45,798 bases of DNA, taken from contig VHCJ01000024.1 of NCBI GenBank assembly GCA_016871755.1, forward strand, positions 1 to 45,798, read 5' to 3'. The notes under the pieces were generated by a model, which searched no databases, had not been told where the DNA came from, and saw nothing but the letters and a program-made list of their open reading frames with translations. The position numbers and the translations under genes were made by a program. Source of the stretch: Verrucomicrobiota bacterium. Lineage in GTDB: Bacteria > Verrucomicrobiota > Verrucomicrobiia > Opitutales > Opitutaceae. Shown piece by piece: positions 27,988-38,546 of the stretch (within the stretch, counting starts at the first letter, position 1; the number at the start of each line of letters is the position of its first letter).

Positions 27988-29199
27988 CTAGCCGCCGTCG
28001 TCCGCGTCGCCCATCCCCGTGCACGCGTCGTTCACGTCGATCCCGCCCCGGCAGGCCGCTTCCAGCAACTGGGCTCGCAGTCCGCCTCCGCGCTCGACCG
28101 CCACCTCGGCCGCCATCGCTCCGCGAAGCGCCTCGAGGCCGTCAACGCGCACCATCGCCTCGCGGATCGCCCGCGTGACTGCAATCACCTCGAAGAAGCC
28201 GACGCGGCCCACCACGCCGCGACCGGCACAGGCGGCGCACCCCGGTCCCCGGGTCATTGCGCCGGATCGCTCCGCACCCGAAACCACGCCATCAGGCGAC
28301 GGTCCGAGGTCGCGCGGCCACGGCGCGGGGACGCGGCAGACCGGGCACAGGCGCGCGACGAGGCGCTGGGCCACCACGCCGGCCAGCGCATCGGCGAGAA
28401 GGAACGGTTCCACCCCGAGGTCGAGGAGTCGGATGATCGCTCCCTCGGTCGACGCCGCGTGCACGGTCGCGACCACGCCGTGACCCGTGAGGGCGGCTTG
28501 GACCGCCACCGCCGCAGTCGCGGCGTCCCGCACCTCGCCGACGAAGATGAGGTCCGGATCCTGCCGCAGCAACGACCGCAGCGCATCGGCAAAGGTCAGG
28601 CCCTGCTCGGCGTCCACGGCGATCTGGACGAAACCGTCGCGCTGGAATTCGACCGGGTCCTCGACGGTCATGATCTTGCGCTGCGTGGCGTCGACGCACC
28701 CGAGCGCGGCGTAGGCGGTGGTGGTTTTCCCCGCGCCGGTGGGCCCGGCGATCGCGACCAACCCGCGTCCCTGCGCCAACCACGACCGGAGACGCTCCTC
28801 TGCGGCGGAACTCAGGCCGAGCGAGGACAAGGCCGGCGGCACCGCACTCCGTTGCAGCACTCGCAGCGCCACCACTTCGCCATGGAGGGCCGGAAGCGTG
28901 GCGACCCGGAAGTCGGCGGTCTGCGTCCCGCCGCTCCACCGCAGGCGACCGTCGAGCGGGAGCCTCCGTTCGTTGGGATCGAGGTGCGCGAGCACCTTGA
29001 TGCGCGCCACCAGTTCGGGACCGGCGATCGTCGCCGGCACCCGCTCCTCCTCCCAGCCACCCGCCCCGCGCCGGCGCACCCAGAGGCCGGCGCGATCGGG
29101 CTCCAAGTGCAGGTCAACCACCCCCTCCGTCACCGCCCCTCCGAGGAGCCGATCCAGCCACGCCGCGGAGGGCGACGGCGCGAGCGGGGCCGGCTCCAT
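27988..29199 (-). CDS. Short GspE/PilB-family secretion ATPase
   Basis: A 403-residue ATPase of the type II secretion / type IV pilus superfamily. Walker A 'GPTGAGKTTT' is at 152-161, the Asp box 'IMTVEDPVEFQRDGF' follows, Walker B is 'DLIFVGEVRD', and the His box is 'GHGVVATVHAASTEGAI'. A CxxC pair ('LCPVC') and a second pair ('GCAACAGRG') form the zinc module of GspE/PilB assembly ATPases. The N-terminal domain is reduced to about 60 residues before 'RIKVLAHLDPNERRLPLDGR', against 150-200 in PilB. It is 11 nt after pilT and is the third such ATPase in a row. It may power a distinct pseudopilus or work with the other two. Confidence 0.85.
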   Translation of the reverse strand: MEPAPLAPSPSAAWLDRLLGGAVTEGVVDLHLEPDRAGLWVRRRGAGGWEEERVPATIAGPELVARIKVLAHLDPNERRLPLDGRLRWSGGTQTADFRVATLPALHGEVVALRVLQRSAVPPALSSLGLSSAAEERLRSWLAQGRGLVAIAGPTGAGKTTTAYAALGCVDATQRKIMTVEDPVEFQRDGFVQIAVDAEQGLTFADALRSLLRQDPDLIFVGEVRDAATAAVAVQAALTGHGVVATVHAASTEGAIIRLLDLGVEPFLLADALAGVVAQRLVARLCPVCRVPAPWPRDLGPSPDGVVSGAERSGAMTRGPGCAACAGRGVVGRVGFFEVIAVTRAIREAMVRVDGLEALRGAMAAEVAVERGGGLRAQLLEAACRGGIDVNDACTGMGDADDGG

Positions 29200-29210
29200 C
29201 GGTCGGGACG

Positions 29211-30293
29211 CTAGAGCGTCCGCAGGGTATGTCCGAGTTGCTGCAGCTTCTCGCACATGACGATCGAGTCCTGCGCCTTCTCCATGGCCTCGTCCGGCGT
29301 GACCAACTCGCGGTTCACGAGGCTCATCAGGTGCGTGTCCATCGTGATCATGCCCAGGCTCGCCCCGGTCTGAATGTCCGAGGTGATGCGGAAGGTCTTG
29401 TTGTCGCGGATCAGGGACGCGATCGACGTCGTGTTCACCATGATCTCGTAGCCGGCGATGCGCCCGCCGCCCTTCTTCTTGCAGAGCACCTGGGAGATCA
29501 CCGCCACCAAGGACGTCGCCAACTGGGTCCGCACCATGTCCTTCATGTTCGCGGGGAACGCGTCCACGATCCGGTCCACCGTCCGGGCCGCGCTGTTCGT
29601 GTGCAGCGTGCCGAAGACAAGGTGCCCCGTCTCGGCCGCGCTGATCGCCGCCTCGATCGTCTCGAGGTCGCGCATTTCACCGACGAGGATGACGTCGGGA
29701 TCCTGCCGGAGCGCGCGCCGGATCGCCTCGGAGAACGAGGGCACGTCGACACCAATCTCGCGCTGCGTGACCACGCACTGCTTGTGGGAGTGGTAATACT
29801 CGATCGGGTCCTCGATCGTGATGATGTGCCCGTCGCGGTTCTCGTTGATGTAGTTCACCATCGAGGCCAGCGTGGTGGACTTGCCGGAGCCGGTGGGACC
29901 CGTGACCAGGATCAGTCCGCGCGGACGGTAGAGGAGTTCACGCACGCGGTCCGGGAGACCGATGTCGCGCAGACCGAACATGCGGTTCGGGATCTGCCGC
30001 AGCACGAGGCCGAAGTTGCCCTTGGACTTCAGGATCGAGACGCGGAAGCGGGCGCGATCCAGGTACGCGAAACCGAAGTCTGCACCGCCGTTCAGCTTGA
30101 GGTTCTGCACGTGCGAGTCCGGGCTGATCGACAGCACGAGCTTCTCCGTGTCCTCCGACGTGAGGTTCGGACCTTCGATCGGCACCATGGAACCGCTGAT
30201 CCGGAGCGTGGGCGGCTGTCCGACCTGGCAGTGGAGGTCGGATGCGTTCTGATCGACGACCAGCTCGAGCAGGTCGTTCATTTGGCAGTTCAT
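29211..30293 (-). CDS. pilT: PilT, type IV pilus retraction ATPase
   Basis: A 360-residue hexameric ATPase that depolymerises type IV pili. It starts with the PAS-like domain ('[20 protein letters not shown]'), then Walker A '[10 protein letters not shown]', Asp box '[10 protein letters not shown]', Walker B '[10 protein letters not shown]', and His box '[20 protein letters not shown]'. It lacks the zinc cysteines of PilB, as expected for PilT. It is 21 nt downstream of the pilB/gspE-like gene and 11 nt upstream of the short ATPase. A second in-frame ATG four codons later is an alternative start. Confidence 0.93.
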   Translation of the reverse strand: MNCQMNDLLELVVDQNASDLHCQVGQPPTLRISGSMVPIEGPNLTSEDTEKLVLSISPDSHVQNLKLNGGADFGFAYLDRARFRVSILKSKGNFGLVLRQIPNRMFGLRDIGLPDRVRELLYRPRGLILVTGPTGSGKSTTLASMVNYINENRDGHIITIEDPIEYYHSHKQCVVTQREIGVDVPSFSEAIRRALRQDPDVILVGEMRDLETIEAAISAAETGHLVFGTLHTNSAARTVDRIVDAFPANMKDMVRTQLATSLVAVISQVLCKKKGGGRIAGYEIMVNTTSIASLIRDNKTFRITSDIQTGASLGMITMDTHLMSLVNRELVTPDEAMEKAQDSIVMCEKLQQLGHTLRTL

Positions 30294-30314
30294 AGGAAAT
30301 CGGTTGGTTAAAAA

Positions 30315-32081
30315 TCAGCCTATCGCAGATCCGAGCACGCGCCAAATCTCTCCTGCAGTCGTGCCTCCGTCGTCCACCCGGGACGCGCCGTCCTCGCCAA
30401 GGGTCCGCATTCCCGCCTGGCGGGCCGCGGTGCGCAGGGTGTCGGCGTCGGCCCCGCGGCGGATCAGGCTCCGCAGTGCGTCCTTGACCACGAGCAGCTC
30501 CACCACGGCGAGACGCCCGGAGAAGCCCGTTCCGCGGCACGCCCGGCAGGGGGCGGGTCGCACCGGCGCAGGTGCCGGGCGGGCGCAGCTGCGGCAGGTC
30601 CGGCGGACCAGTCGTTGCGCGAGGACACCCCGGAGCGCCGTGGCCAGCAGGGGGCCGCTGACGCCGAGGTCACGCAGGCGGACAATCGCTCCGATCGCGT
30701 CGGAGGTGTGAAGGGTGGAGAAGACGAGATGCCCGGTCAGCGAGGCGTTCAGGCAGCTGCGCGCCGTCTCGCGATCCCGGACTTCTCCCACGGCGATGAC
30801 CTCGGGCGACTGTCGCAGCACGGCCCGCAGCGCCTCCGGGAAACCGAGGCCGAGTTCCGGGCGGATGCCGACCTGAACCACCCGCGGCAGTTCGCGCTCC
30901 ACCGGGTCCTCGATCGTGATCACCTTGCGCCCCGCCTCCGCCAGCTGGCGAAGCGACGCGTGGAGGGTCGAGGACTTTCCGCTCCCGGTTGGACCGGTGA
31001 TCAGCAGGAGTCCGTCGCTCGATCGGATGAGGCGTTCCCAGCCTTCCCGCGTTCTGGCGCCGAGGATGCCGGCCAGCGTGCCGCCGGCCTCTCCGGCCTC
31101 GCCGTCGCCCTCGAGGATCCGGATCACGATGCTCTCACCCCGGACCGTGGGGACCGACGACACCCGGACGTTTCGCGGGCCGCGCCGGGACATCCAGCGA
31201 AACCGTCCGTCTTGAGGAAGCCGTCGTTCCACAATCGAAAGTCCCGCCAGCAGCTTGGTCCGGGCGAGCACCGCCGCCGCGTGGGCCGCACCCACTTCCC
31301 CCGCCTCCCGCAAGACTCCATCGACCCGATGCCGCACCCGAAGGCGCGTCTCGCCGGGTTCCAGATGGATGTCCGATGCGCGCGAAACGATGGCGTCTGC
31401 GAATAGGGTATCCACCACGTCCCCTATCGACACAGCCGAGGGGAGGTTAACGGAGGTCTCTGGCGGGACCCGGGCCGGGCGGTTCCGCCACTCCGCCCGT
31501 TCCTCGAGGGTCTGAAACTCAAGCCCGGACAACGCGTCGGCAGGGTTCGCGGGCGACGCCATTCCGCGGGTGTTCCCCACCTCCCGGAGCACCGCGCCGG
31601 TCCCGTCGACCCCGTCCCACGCCTCCACAATCCACGACCGCGGGGCGACCGTCGGCACCACGGGCACCGCCAACCGCTGAGCCACCCCAGCCAGCGCGGC
31701 TTCGTCGAGAGGGTTTTCGACGGCGAGTTCGACCGCTGCCGGGAAACGACGCAGGGGAAGCATGCCCGCCTCCGCAAGCAGGAGTCGGACCGGAACGGGC
31801 AGGGCCGCGACTACGGCAAGGGCTTCGGCGGGCACCTCCGCTCCCCGGGTGATCGCCCGCAGGCCGAAGTGCGCCGCGAGGGCCTCCGCCGCCCACCACG
31901 GGTCCAGGTCACCCCCGTCGATCCACGCAGCGAGGGCACCCGCACGGAGCCCGCGCGCGGGCTCCGTCGGTGGCGCGCGGCCCGACCGCTCGGCCGCCGC
32001 CCGCACCGCTGCCGCTCCGCCGGCGGGTCGCCACCCGCGCGCCAGCAGCGCCGCCAGAATCCCTTCGTCCGCCTCGGTCAT
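30315..32081 (-). CDS. GspE/PilB-family assembly ATPase
   Basis: A 588-residue ATPase. Residues 1-180 form an N-terminal MshEN-like region, Ala-rich and divergent. The central region has 'ASDIHLEPGETRLRVRHRVD', Walker A '[10 protein letters not shown]', Asp box 'VITIEDPVERELP', Walker B 'EVIAVGEVRD' and His box 'GHLVFSTLHTSDAIGAIVRL'. A zinc tetracysteine 'CRSC...CRACRGTGFSGR' sits near the C-terminus. Such ATPases drive pilin polymerisation. It lies 42 nt after rho and 21 nt before pilT. No pilin, PilC or secretin genes are in the window. Confidence 0.9.
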   Translation of the reverse strand: MTEADEGILAALLARGWRPAGGAAAVRAAAERSGRAPPTEPARGLRAGALAAWIDGGDLDPWWAAEALAAHFGLRAITRGAEVPAEALAVVAALPVPVRLLLAEAGMLPLRRFPAAVELAVENPLDEAALAGVAQRLAVPVVPTVAPRSWIVEAWDGVDGTGAVLREVGNTRGMASPANPADALSGLEFQTLEERAEWRNRPARVPPETSVNLPSAVSIGDVVDTLFADAIVSRASDIHLEPGETRLRVRHRVDGVLREAGEVGAAHAAAVLARTKLLAGLSIVERRLPQDGRFRWMSRRGPRNVRVSSVPTVRGESIVIRILEGDGEAGEAGGTLAGILGARTREGWERLIRSSDGLLLITGPTGSGKSSTLHASLRQLAEAGRKVITIEDPVERELPRVVQVGIRPELGLGFPEALRAVLRQSPEVIAVGEVRDRETARSCLNASLTGHLVFSTLHTSDAIGAIVRLRDLGVSGPLLATALRGVLAQRLVRRTCRSCARPAPAPVRPAPCRACRGTGFSGRLAVVELLVVKDALRSLIRRGADADTLRTAARQAGMRTLGEDGASRVDDGGTTAGEIWRVLGSAIG

Positions 32082-32123
32082 GCGCTCAGGATCCTCGTCG
32101 GCTCGGGTCTTCGGGTCCGCGGC

Positions 32124-34130
32124 CTAGCGGGCCAGACTCATGAGGAACTCCGCGTTCGACTTGGTTTTGCGCAGTCGCTGGATGAGCATCTCCATCGACT
32201 CGATGGGGCCGATGCCCTGCATGGTCCGCCTGAGCCCATAGACCCGCTGCAGTTCATCCGGGTGATAGATGAGCTCCTCCTTGCGGGTGCCGGAGCGGAG
32301 CATGTTGATGGCGGGAAAGATGCGCTTGTCCGAGAGGCCCCGGTCAAGGTGCAGCTCCATGTTGCCGGTGCCCTTGAACTCCTCGAAGATGATCTCGTCC
32401 ATCCGACTGCCGGTGTCGATCAGCGCGCTCGCGAGGATCGTCAGGCTGCCGCCTCCTTCGATGTTGCGGGCCGCGCCAAAGAAGCGCTTCGGCCGCTGGA
32501 GCGCGGTGGCCTCCATGCCGCCGGACATGATCTTGCCGGAGTTCGAGGCGAGCGCGTTGTAGGCGCGGGCGAGGCGGGTGATGGAATCGAGCAGGATGAC
32601 GACGTGCTCACCGCGTTCCACGAGGCGGCGGGCCTTTTCGCCCACCATCTCGGCACAGTGGATGTGGCTCTCCGGGGACTCGTCAAAGGTCGACGACACC
32701 ACCTCCCCCTTCGTGTGCCGCCGGAAGTCGGTCACTTCCTCCGGGCGTTCGTCGATGAGGAGGAGGATGAGTTTGGTCTCCGGGAAGTTCGCCGAGACGG
32801 AATTGGCGATGTTCTGCAGGAGCACGGTCTTGCCGGTCCGCGGGGGCGCCACGATCAGGCCGCGCTGGCCAAAGCCGATCGGCGTCAGCAAATCCACCGC
32901 CCGCATCGAGATGTCCTTCTGCACCTCCGGCGCTTCGAGCAGGATGCGGTTGAGCGGGTAGTAAGGCACCAACTCCTCAAAGGGCGTCACGAGGCTCGCC
33001 TGCTCCGGCGCGCCCCCCATCACCGTCTCCACCCGCACCACGGACGGGCAGCGTTCGTCGCCCACCGGCGGTTGCAGCAGGACCTCCATTTCGTGACCGC
33101 GCTTGAGGCTGTAGCGGCGGATCAGGGACTCCGGCACGTAGGCGTCCTCCGGGTAGAGCCGGTAGCTGCAGTGGTCGTGAACAATGAAACCGTGCCCGCG
33201 ATCGGTCACGTCAAGCCAGCCGCGGTCGCGGAGCAGGTGCCCGCCGCCGGCGGCGCGCTTCAACACTTCGGCGATGAGGTGCCGCTTGGGGAGTTGTCCC
33301 TCGACGGCACACCCGATCCGGCGCGCGACGGCCGCAAGATCGGCCACGGGCAACGCCGTCAATTCGTCCAATCGCAGGGTCTCTCCCGCGCCCGCCGCCA
33401 GCGAAATCGCCAAGGCATCCAGCGCCGCGAGATCCGCGAAGCGTGCCGGGTCCGGCAAATCGCCCGACCGCGGCGCCAGCGACGGCGGCGGCGGCTGCGG
33501 GGGGTGCTGCGGCCCACGCCCTCCCCCTCCTCCACCGCCCCCGCCTCCCCCTTCCGGACCACCCGGATGCCACGGCTTCCCTTGGCGGTTCCGTTTGTCC
33601 TTCTTCAGCTGCTTCCAGTAATCCCGGCCGCGGAATTCCCGCGGCGCAAAACCGGGACGCCCACCCCCGGCGTCGCCGCCCGGAGCCGATTCCGGCGCGG
33701 GCGCCGTCTCACCCGTACCCGCGCTGGGCACGAAGACGCGCGCTTCCTCTGAGCGGTCGGCCACGGGCTCCGCCGGGGCCACCGCATCCGGTGTCGGGGC
33801 CGGGGCCGCGACCGTCGGCGGAGGGGCCGACTCAGGACGGGGGGCGAAAGAGTCCACCGGGGCCGGGGCTGGACGCTCGATCCTGGGTTCCGGGGCCGGG
33901 GCCGCCTCGCGCGCCGGAGCCCGATCGAACTCCGACGCCGGGAACAACTCGGGCGCCGGGGGCGCGGAAACCGCCACCGACTCCGCCGGGCGCACCGCCT
34001 CGTCCGGTGAAACGGACGCCTTGGCGGCGCGCGTGCGGCCACGGGACGCGGTGCTCCGCGTCCTCGGCCGGGCGGCGGCCTTCTTGGCGCGACCCGTTGC
34101 TCCAGAACTGCTCTTGGAAGACTTCTCCAT
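32124..34130 (-). CDS. rho: Transcription termination factor Rho with long disordered N-terminus
   Basis: Rho is a hexameric RNA helicase that ends transcription; E. coli Rho has 419 residues and this one 668. Residues 1-40 are Lys/Arg/Ser-rich, 41-150 Ala/Pro/Glu-rich, and 160-205 basic and Gly-rich with a run of about ten Gly, followed by a Pro run near 212-217. The Rho N-terminal fold begins near 252 ('[20 protein letters not shown]'), the cold-shock-like RNA-binding domain near 303-350 ('[14 protein letters not shown]'), and Walker A is at about 428-435 ('APPRTGKT'). The ATG follows TTTTTCTTTCCCC. It is 32 nt downstream of coaE and 42 nt upstream of the pilus ATPase genes. Confidence 0.95.
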   Translation of the reverse strand: MEKSSKSSSGATGRAKKAAARPRTRSTASRGRTRAAKASVSPDEAVRPAESVAVSAPPAPELFPASEFDRAPAREAAPAPEPRIERPAPAPVDSFAPRPESAPPPTVAAPAPTPDAVAPAEPVADRSEEARVFVPSAGTGETAPAPESAPGGDAGGGRPGFAPREFRGRDYWKQLKKDKRNRQGKPWHPGGPEGGGGGGGGGGGRGPQHPPQPPPPSLAPRSGDLPDPARFADLAALDALAISLAAGAGETLRLDELTALPVADLAAVARRIGCAVEGQLPKRHLIAEVLKRAAGGGHLLRDRGWLDVTDRGHGFIVHDHCSYRLYPEDAYVPESLIRRYSLKRGHEMEVLLQPPVGDERCPSVVRVETVMGGAPEQASLVTPFEELVPYYPLNRILLEAPEVQKDISMRAVDLLTPIGFGQRGLIVAPPRTGKTVLLQNIANSVSANFPETKLILLLIDERPEEVTDFRRHTKGEVVSSTFDESPESHIHCAEMVGEKARRLVERGEHVVILLDSITRLARAYNALASNSGKIMSGGMEATALQRPKRFFGAARNIEGGGSLTILASALIDTGSRMDEIIFEEFKGTGNMELHLDRGLSDKRIFPAINMLRSGTRKEELIYHPDELQRVYGLRRTMQGIGPIESMEMLIQRLRKTKSNAEFLMSLAR

Positions 34131-34162
34131 GGGGAAAGAAAAACAAAACGGAATCAGGCGCC

Positions 34163-34768
34163 TCACCGGCGCCGCAGGGAACCTTCAGCCTCGAGTCGCT
34201 CCACCAGCAGGTCGACCTGCCGGGCCAGAAACTCCGGCGAACCCTCATTGCCGATGACATAGTCGGACCACTCGGTTTTGCGCGCCAGAGGCAACTGCTT
34301 GGAAATACGAGCCTCGGCCTGCTCTCGCGTGATTCCACGCGCTTCGAGACGGGCGTACTGCTGGGCGGGAGTAGTGGTGACGCAGACGATGAAATCAAAC
34401 CAATTCTCCAAACCCTTCTCGAAGAGCAACGGCACCTCAAACACCCAGTGCACCGAGGGTTCCGCGTCCAACCGGGCGCGCCAAACCGCGTACAGCAGCG
34501 GATGCACCAGGTCCTCCAAGCTCTGGCGTTCCGCCTCATCGGCAAAGACCCGCGCCGCCAACCGCCCCCGATCCACCCGACCCTCCGCCGTGATGACCCC
34601 ATCCCCGAACAGCCTCCGCAACTCCGCCATCACCGCCGGTCGACAGAGAAGATCCGAGCGCACAATCTCATCGGAGTCGAGACGGCGGTAGCCTCTCTGC
34701 TCCAACAGCTTCGCCACGGACGATTTCCCGCAGCCCATGCACCCGGTGATTCCGACGACGCGTTGCAC
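34163..34768 (-). CDS. coaE: Dephospho-CoA kinase
   Basis: CoaE phosphorylates the 3'-hydroxyl of dephospho-CoA, the last step in coenzyme A synthesis. The P-loop reads '[12 protein letters not shown]', against the usual GGIGSGKS. 'LDSDEIVR' and '[19 protein letters not shown]' are typical of the family. From GTG 34768 it has 201 residues, the standard length; TTG 34789 would add seven. It heads the coaE-rho-pilus-ATPase series and is divergent from comM. Confidence 0.92.
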   Translation of the reverse strand: MQRVVGITGCMGCGKSSVAKLLEQRGYRRLDSDEIVRSDLLCRPAVMAELRRLFGDGVITAEGRVDRGRLAARVFADEAERQSLEDLVHPLLYAVWRARLDAEPSVHWVFEVPLLFEKGLENWFDFIVCVTTTPAQQYARLEARGITREQAEARISKQLPLARKTEWSDYVIGNEGSPEFLARQVDLLVERLEAEGSLRRR

Positions 34769-34870
34769 AACGATAGAGCGACCGACCAATGCAAGTCGGA
34801 AGCGTTATTTATTGCAAGAGTTTAATTTTTATGCACCGTGGCCTTCGCCCGATCGATCCGGGCGGGAACC
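34769..34870. promoter_or_regulatory. AT-rich divergent promoter region of coaE-rho and comM
   Basis: A run at 34804-34831 is almost entirely A/T apart from a few bases, in sharp contrast to the GC-rich surroundings. It contains TTTAAT on the plus strand and TTGCAA, TAAATAA on the minus strand. Exact -35/-10 pairs could not be fixed. Confidence 0.45.
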
Positions 34871-36409
34871 ATGCTGGCGATACTCACCTCGGCTGCGTTG
34901 CAGGGCATTACTGCGGAAGCCGTTCACGTCGAAGTCAACACCGGGGAAGCCGGGACGCCGGGGTTGCTGATGGTCGGCTTGCCAGACGCGAGCGTGAAGG
35001 AGGCGAAGGACCGGGTATGGTCCGCGATCCAGAACAGCGGCTTCAAGACTCCTTGGTCCCGCACCACGGTGAATCTCGCCCCGGGCGAACTGCGCAAGGA
35101 GGGCTCGGGCTTCGATCTGCCGGTCGCCCTCGGGCTGCTGGTGGCCTCGGGCCAGTTGGAAAGCCCGTGCTTGGACGAGGCGCTGATCGCGGGCGAGCTG
35201 AGCCTCTCCGGCGCCACTCGCCCGGTCCGGGGCGCGCTGGCGATGGCCCGCCTCGCCCGGGAACTCGGCAAGCGGCGGGTGCTGCTGCCTCCGGCGTCCG
35301 CCCTTGAGGCCGCCTTGGTCGAACAGGTGGAGGTGGTCGCGGTGTCTTCGTTGGACCATGCTTTCCGTCTCCTGACGGGTGAGATCGCGCCGCAGGTCGT
35401 GACCCCCGCCACCGCGCTCGCCGCCCTCGAGCGTCACCCGGCTCCGGACGCCGCGGACTTCTCGGAGGTGAAGGGACAGCGGGTGGTCCGCCGGGCCGCC
35501 GAGGTCGCGGTGGCCGGCAACCATAACCTGCTGCTGATCGGGCCGCCCGGCTCCGGGAAATCCATGATCGCGAAGCGGCTCCCGGGGATCATGCCGGCTC
35601 CGAGCCGCGACGAGGCCCTCGAGATTCTCGGAATCCAGTCCGTCGCGGGCGTGCCGGGGAGTCTCGGCGGCTTCGGTCGTCGCCCGGTCCGTTCGCCCCA
35701 CCACACGGTCTCCGACGTCGCCCTGCTCGGCGGCGGCGCGGTGCCGTCACCCGGGGAGGTCTCGCTCGCCCACCACGGGGTGCTCTTCCTCGATGAGCTG
35801 CCGGAGTTCAAGCGGTCCGCCTTGGAGGTGCTGCGCCAGCCGCTGGAGGACGCCGTGGTCACGATCTCGCGCAGCGCCGGCAAGCTGACGCTGCCGTGCT
35901 CGTTCCTGCTGGTCGCCGCCATGAACCCGTGCCCGTGCGGTCACCTCGGCGACCGCACCCGCGAATGCCGCTGCAGCCCGACGCAGATCCAGCGCTACCG
36001 GAGCCGCATCAGCGGCCCCTTGCTCGACCGCATCGACCTGCACGTGGAGGCTCCGGCCCTGTCCGTGACCGAACTGCGCGCCGCCGACGAGGGGGAACCA
36101 TCAGCGGTGCTTCGGACGCGCACCGAGGCCGCCCGGGCCCGCCAGCGCGAGCGGTTTCGCGGCTCCGTCTGCACCACGAACGCCCGCATGACCCCGACCC
36201 AGATCCGCACTCACTGCCGTCTCCCCGGCCCGCTGGCCCTCCTGCTCGAGTCCGCCATGAACCAACTCCAGCTCTCTGCGCGGGCCCATGACCGCATCCT
36301 CAAGGTGGCCCGCACCATCGCCGACCTCGCCGGCGCGGAATCGATCGAGGAGCCGCACCTGCTGGAGGCGATCCACTACCGAAACCTCGACCGCCGGCTC
36401 ATCGCCTAG
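34871..36409 (+). CDS. comM: ComM/YifB family AAA+ helicase (Mg-chelatase-like)
   Basis: A 512-residue protein. ComM is a hexameric helicase that promotes branch migration during integration of DNA taken up by natural transformation. The N-terminal Lon-like domain has '[20 protein letters not shown]', and the AAA+ core Walker A '[17 protein letters not shown]' and '[19 protein letters not shown]'. The zinc-like Cys pattern '[17 protein letters not shown]' follows, then the sensor '[14 protein letters not shown]'. The ATG at 34871 gives the usual short start ('[13 protein letters not shown]'); GTG 34838 is an alternative. Its neighbours are type IV pilus ATPases, which in other bacteria act in DNA uptake. 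Confidence 0.92.
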   Translation: MLAILTSAALQGITAEAVHVEVNTGEAGTPGLLMVGLPDASVKEAKDRVWSAIQNSGFKTPWSRTTVNLAPGELRKEGSGFDLPVALGLLVASGQLESPCLDEALIAGELSLSGATRPVRGALAMARLARELGKRRVLLPPASALEAALVEQVEVVAVSSLDHAFRLLTGEIAPQVVTPATALAALERHPAPDAADFSEVKGQRVVRRAAEVAVAGNHNLLLIGPPGSGKSMIAKRLPGIMPAPSRDEALEILGIQSVAGVPGSLGGFGRRPVRSPHHTVSDVALLGGGAVPSPGEVSLAHHGVLFLDELPEFKRSALEVLRQPLEDAVVTISRSAGKLTLPCSFLLVAAMNPCPCGHLGDRTRECRCSPTQIQRYRSRISGPLLDRIDLHVEAPALSVTELRAADEGEPSAVLRTRTEAARARQRERFRGSVCTTNARMTPTQIRTHCRLPGPLALLLESAMNQLQLSARAHDRILKVARTIADLAGAESIEEPHLLEAIHYRNLDRRLIA

Positions 36410-36415
36410 CGGTTC

Positions 36416-36434
36416 GGCGGTTGCGGAAACCGCC
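36416..36434. terminator. Hairpin between convergent genes
   Basis: A perfect 7-bp stem (GGCGGTT / AACCGCC) with a 5-nt loop, just after the comM stop and 22 nt from the end of the convergent LtaS-like gene. There is no T-run on either strand. Confidence 0.4.
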
Positions 36435-36455
36435 CGGCAAGCGAACTCCGCCCGC

Positions 36456-38546
36456 TCAGCGGAGCGACCCCGCCGGCGCATCGCCGCGGGCGGGCTTGCG
36501 ATTGTGGAAGAGCAGGTAGCGCGAGGTCTGGTGAAGGGCGTCGATCCACGTTTCGTTCTCCTCCGCGAGCGCGGATGCCGGCGCCGGGGAGAGGGACGGC
36601 GCCGGATGCCGCCAGTCCGCCCAGTCGTGCCGCGCCGCGCCACCCGCAAACCGGCGCGTCGCATACCACCCTCCGCGGCGCACCCCCACGGTCTGGTTGT
36701 GATGGTCGATGATGAATGCGACATTGCTCGCCCCGCCGTCGACTTGTTCCTGCCGCAGCAAATCCCGGCCAAGGCTGCCGTTGCGGTAGGGGATGCCGGC
36801 GATCCCGGCAATCGTCGGAAGGACGTCGACCATTGAGGCCACCGTCGAGATGCGCCGGGGTTCAAGGATGCCCGGAGCGTAGAACAGCAGCGGCGTGTGG
36901 AACGCGGTCAGGCCCTGCTCGGTCCACGCGCGCGGAAAACGGTTTCCCGCATTTCCGCCGATGCCGTGGTCGCCGATGAACACGAACAGGGTGTCCGCGA
37001 AGTAACGTTCCTTCCGCGCCGCTTCGATGAACGCGCGGAAGGAGAAATCCGTGTAGCGGAAGGCGTTCAGTTCCTCATTCGACTCGAACCCCGCCGCCGC
37101 CAGCTCCGCCGGGGTCGCCTCGATCACCGTAAAGGCCCCGCGGTCCTCGGCCGGAATGGTGTAGGGGCGGTGGTTGCCCGCCGTCTGGATGACTGCGAAG
37201 AAGGGCTTCTCCTCGCGGGCAAGGATCGCGTTCGCCTCAAGGAATAGCGACGTGTCGCTGATGCCCCAGACGTCGACGCGGGGCGAGCGGAAGGCGTCCT
37301 CCTCGTAGATGCGGAGGCCGCGCACGTTGTTCGACAGCAGCCCGCGCACGTTCGCCCAGCTTGCACTGCCGCCGAGGAAGTACAGTTTCTCCGCCGCGGT
37401 GAAGTCGTTCAGGATGACGTGCTGATCCACCAGCGCCGGATTGCGGGTCGCGGTCTTGGTCATTTCAACATCCGGGATCCCGGTGAGCAGGGCCCACACG
37501 CCCCGGGCGGTGCCGAAATGCGGCGTGTAGCAGTCGTCGAAGAGCACGCCTTCCCGGCACAGCTGCGCGAAGTACGGGGTGGTATCGATCGGGTTGCCCC
37601 AGACGGAGCTCTTGTAGCCGCTGAACGACTCGCAGATCACGAGGACCACGTTTCGCGGGGCGCGCCGGACGGGGCCGGCCGGGGTCGCGCCCGCGATCCC
37701 CGGTCCAAAGCGGCGCACAAAGTCTAGGCCCTGCGCGGTCACGCCCGGTGCTCCGAGGTACGCCGCCATCCGGGGGGCGTGGGAGCGCACGACCGCTTCG
37801 TCGTAGCCCGAGCCGCGGAAATCCAGCGAACTCACGAACGACTCCACCGGGCTGAGCGCGAGGTGGGCGTGAAGGTGGTCGCGCAGGTCGAAGGCATCGC
37901 TCCACCGGAGCGGGTACTGACTGACGCGGCCGTAGATCGCGACGACGCCGCAGACGCCCGCACCGAAGCCCCAGGTCCAGCGCGCACGCCGCGTTGCCGC
38001 ATCGGGCGACCGGGCAGCCACGCGATGCCGCCAGACCAGCAGCCACGCCAGGGCCGCCGAACCGACCAGCCATGCCAGAGTCACCCGGACGATCGGGTAA
38101 CTCTGCCAAGCCATCTCGGCGGAAATCCCCGCATCCGTCAGGAAGCCGAGCACACTCGCGTTCAGCCGCTGCTGGAGGTACCGAAGGTGAAACGCATCGA
38201 TGATCTGGACCATCGCGACGGTCGTCACCGCCAGCGCGGCGGCGACGAGCCACGCCCGCGCCGCGGTGCGGCTGGCGAAGGGCTGAAGGGCCCGAATGCT
38301 GCCGATCACCAGGGCCGGCAGGAGCAGCAGAGCCACCAACCGGAGGTCATAGCGGAGCCCGAGGACCAGGATCCTCGCGATCGCCTCCGCCGAATCCTCA
38401 GGCCGAACGAAGGTGCCGAGCGCCAGCACCCGGAACGCCGTGGTGATGCCCAGGATTACCAGCCCAACCGTCGCCAGCCACCGAATCACCCGCGGCGGCG
38501 CGAGGCGTGAGGAAAACGAAGCGTTCACGGGATCGGCCGGAGTCAT
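36456..38546 (-). CDS. LtaS-like membrane sulfatase-fold phosphoglycerol transferase
   Basis: A 696-residue protein with an N-terminal block of about five transmembrane helices and a C-terminal sulfatase-fold domain. The domain opens with '[19 protein letters not shown]' (the metal-binding Glu), and the likely nucleophile is Thr in '[16 protein letters not shown]'. Later metal ligands are in '[11 protein letters not shown]' and a His in '[13 protein letters not shown]'. LtaS/OpgB-type enzymes transfer phosphoglycerol to lipids or periplasmic glucans. Thr in place of Cys/Ser means it is not a client of the sulfatase-maturase in this window. Its ATG overlaps the stop of the upstream gene (ATGA). 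Confidence 0.85.
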   Translation of the reverse strand: MTPADPVNASFSSRLAPPRVIRWLATVGLVILGITTAFRVLALGTFVRPEDSAEAIARILVLGLRYDLRLVALLLLPALVIGSIRALQPFASRTAARAWLVAAALAVTTVAMVQIIDAFHLRYLQQRLNASVLGFLTDAGISAEMAWQSYPIVRVTLAWLVGSAALAWLLVWRHRVAARSPDAATRRARWTWGFGAGVCGVVAIYGRVSQYPLRWSDAFDLRDHLHAHLALSPVESFVSSLDFRGSGYDEAVVRSHAPRMAAYLGAPGVTAQGLDFVRRFGPGIAGATPAGPVRRAPRNVVLVICESFSGYKSSVWGNPIDTTPYFAQLCREGVLFDDCYTPHFGTARGVWALLTGIPDVEMTKTATRNPALVDQHVILNDFTAAEKLYFLGGSASWANVRGLLSNNVRGLRIYEEDAFRSPRVDVWGISDTSLFLEANAILAREEKPFFAVIQTAGNHRPYTIPAEDRGAFTVIEATPAELAAAGFESNEELNAFRYTDFSFRAFIEAARKERYFADTLFVFIGDHGIGGNAGNRFPRAWTEQGLTAFHTPLLFYAPGILEPRRISTVASMVDVLPTIAGIAGIPYRNGSLGRDLLRQEQVDGGASNVAFIIDHHNQTVGVRRGGWYATRRFAGGAARHDWADWRHPAPSLSPAPASALAEENETWIDALHQTSRYLLFHNRKPARGDAPAGSLR

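Noticed and set aside
27538-29214. 558-codon plus-strand frame
   Set aside because: Antisense to the short pilus ATPase and across the spacer; no recognisable domain.
33480-33560. Repeat-like run of CCG/CCC triplets, considered as a microsatellite or small array
   Set aside because: It encodes the poly-Gly and poly-Pro tracts of Rho and is not a separate repeat element or CRISPR.
31869-33752. 627-codon plus-strand frame
   Set aside because: Antisense to rho, which has unmistakable motifs.
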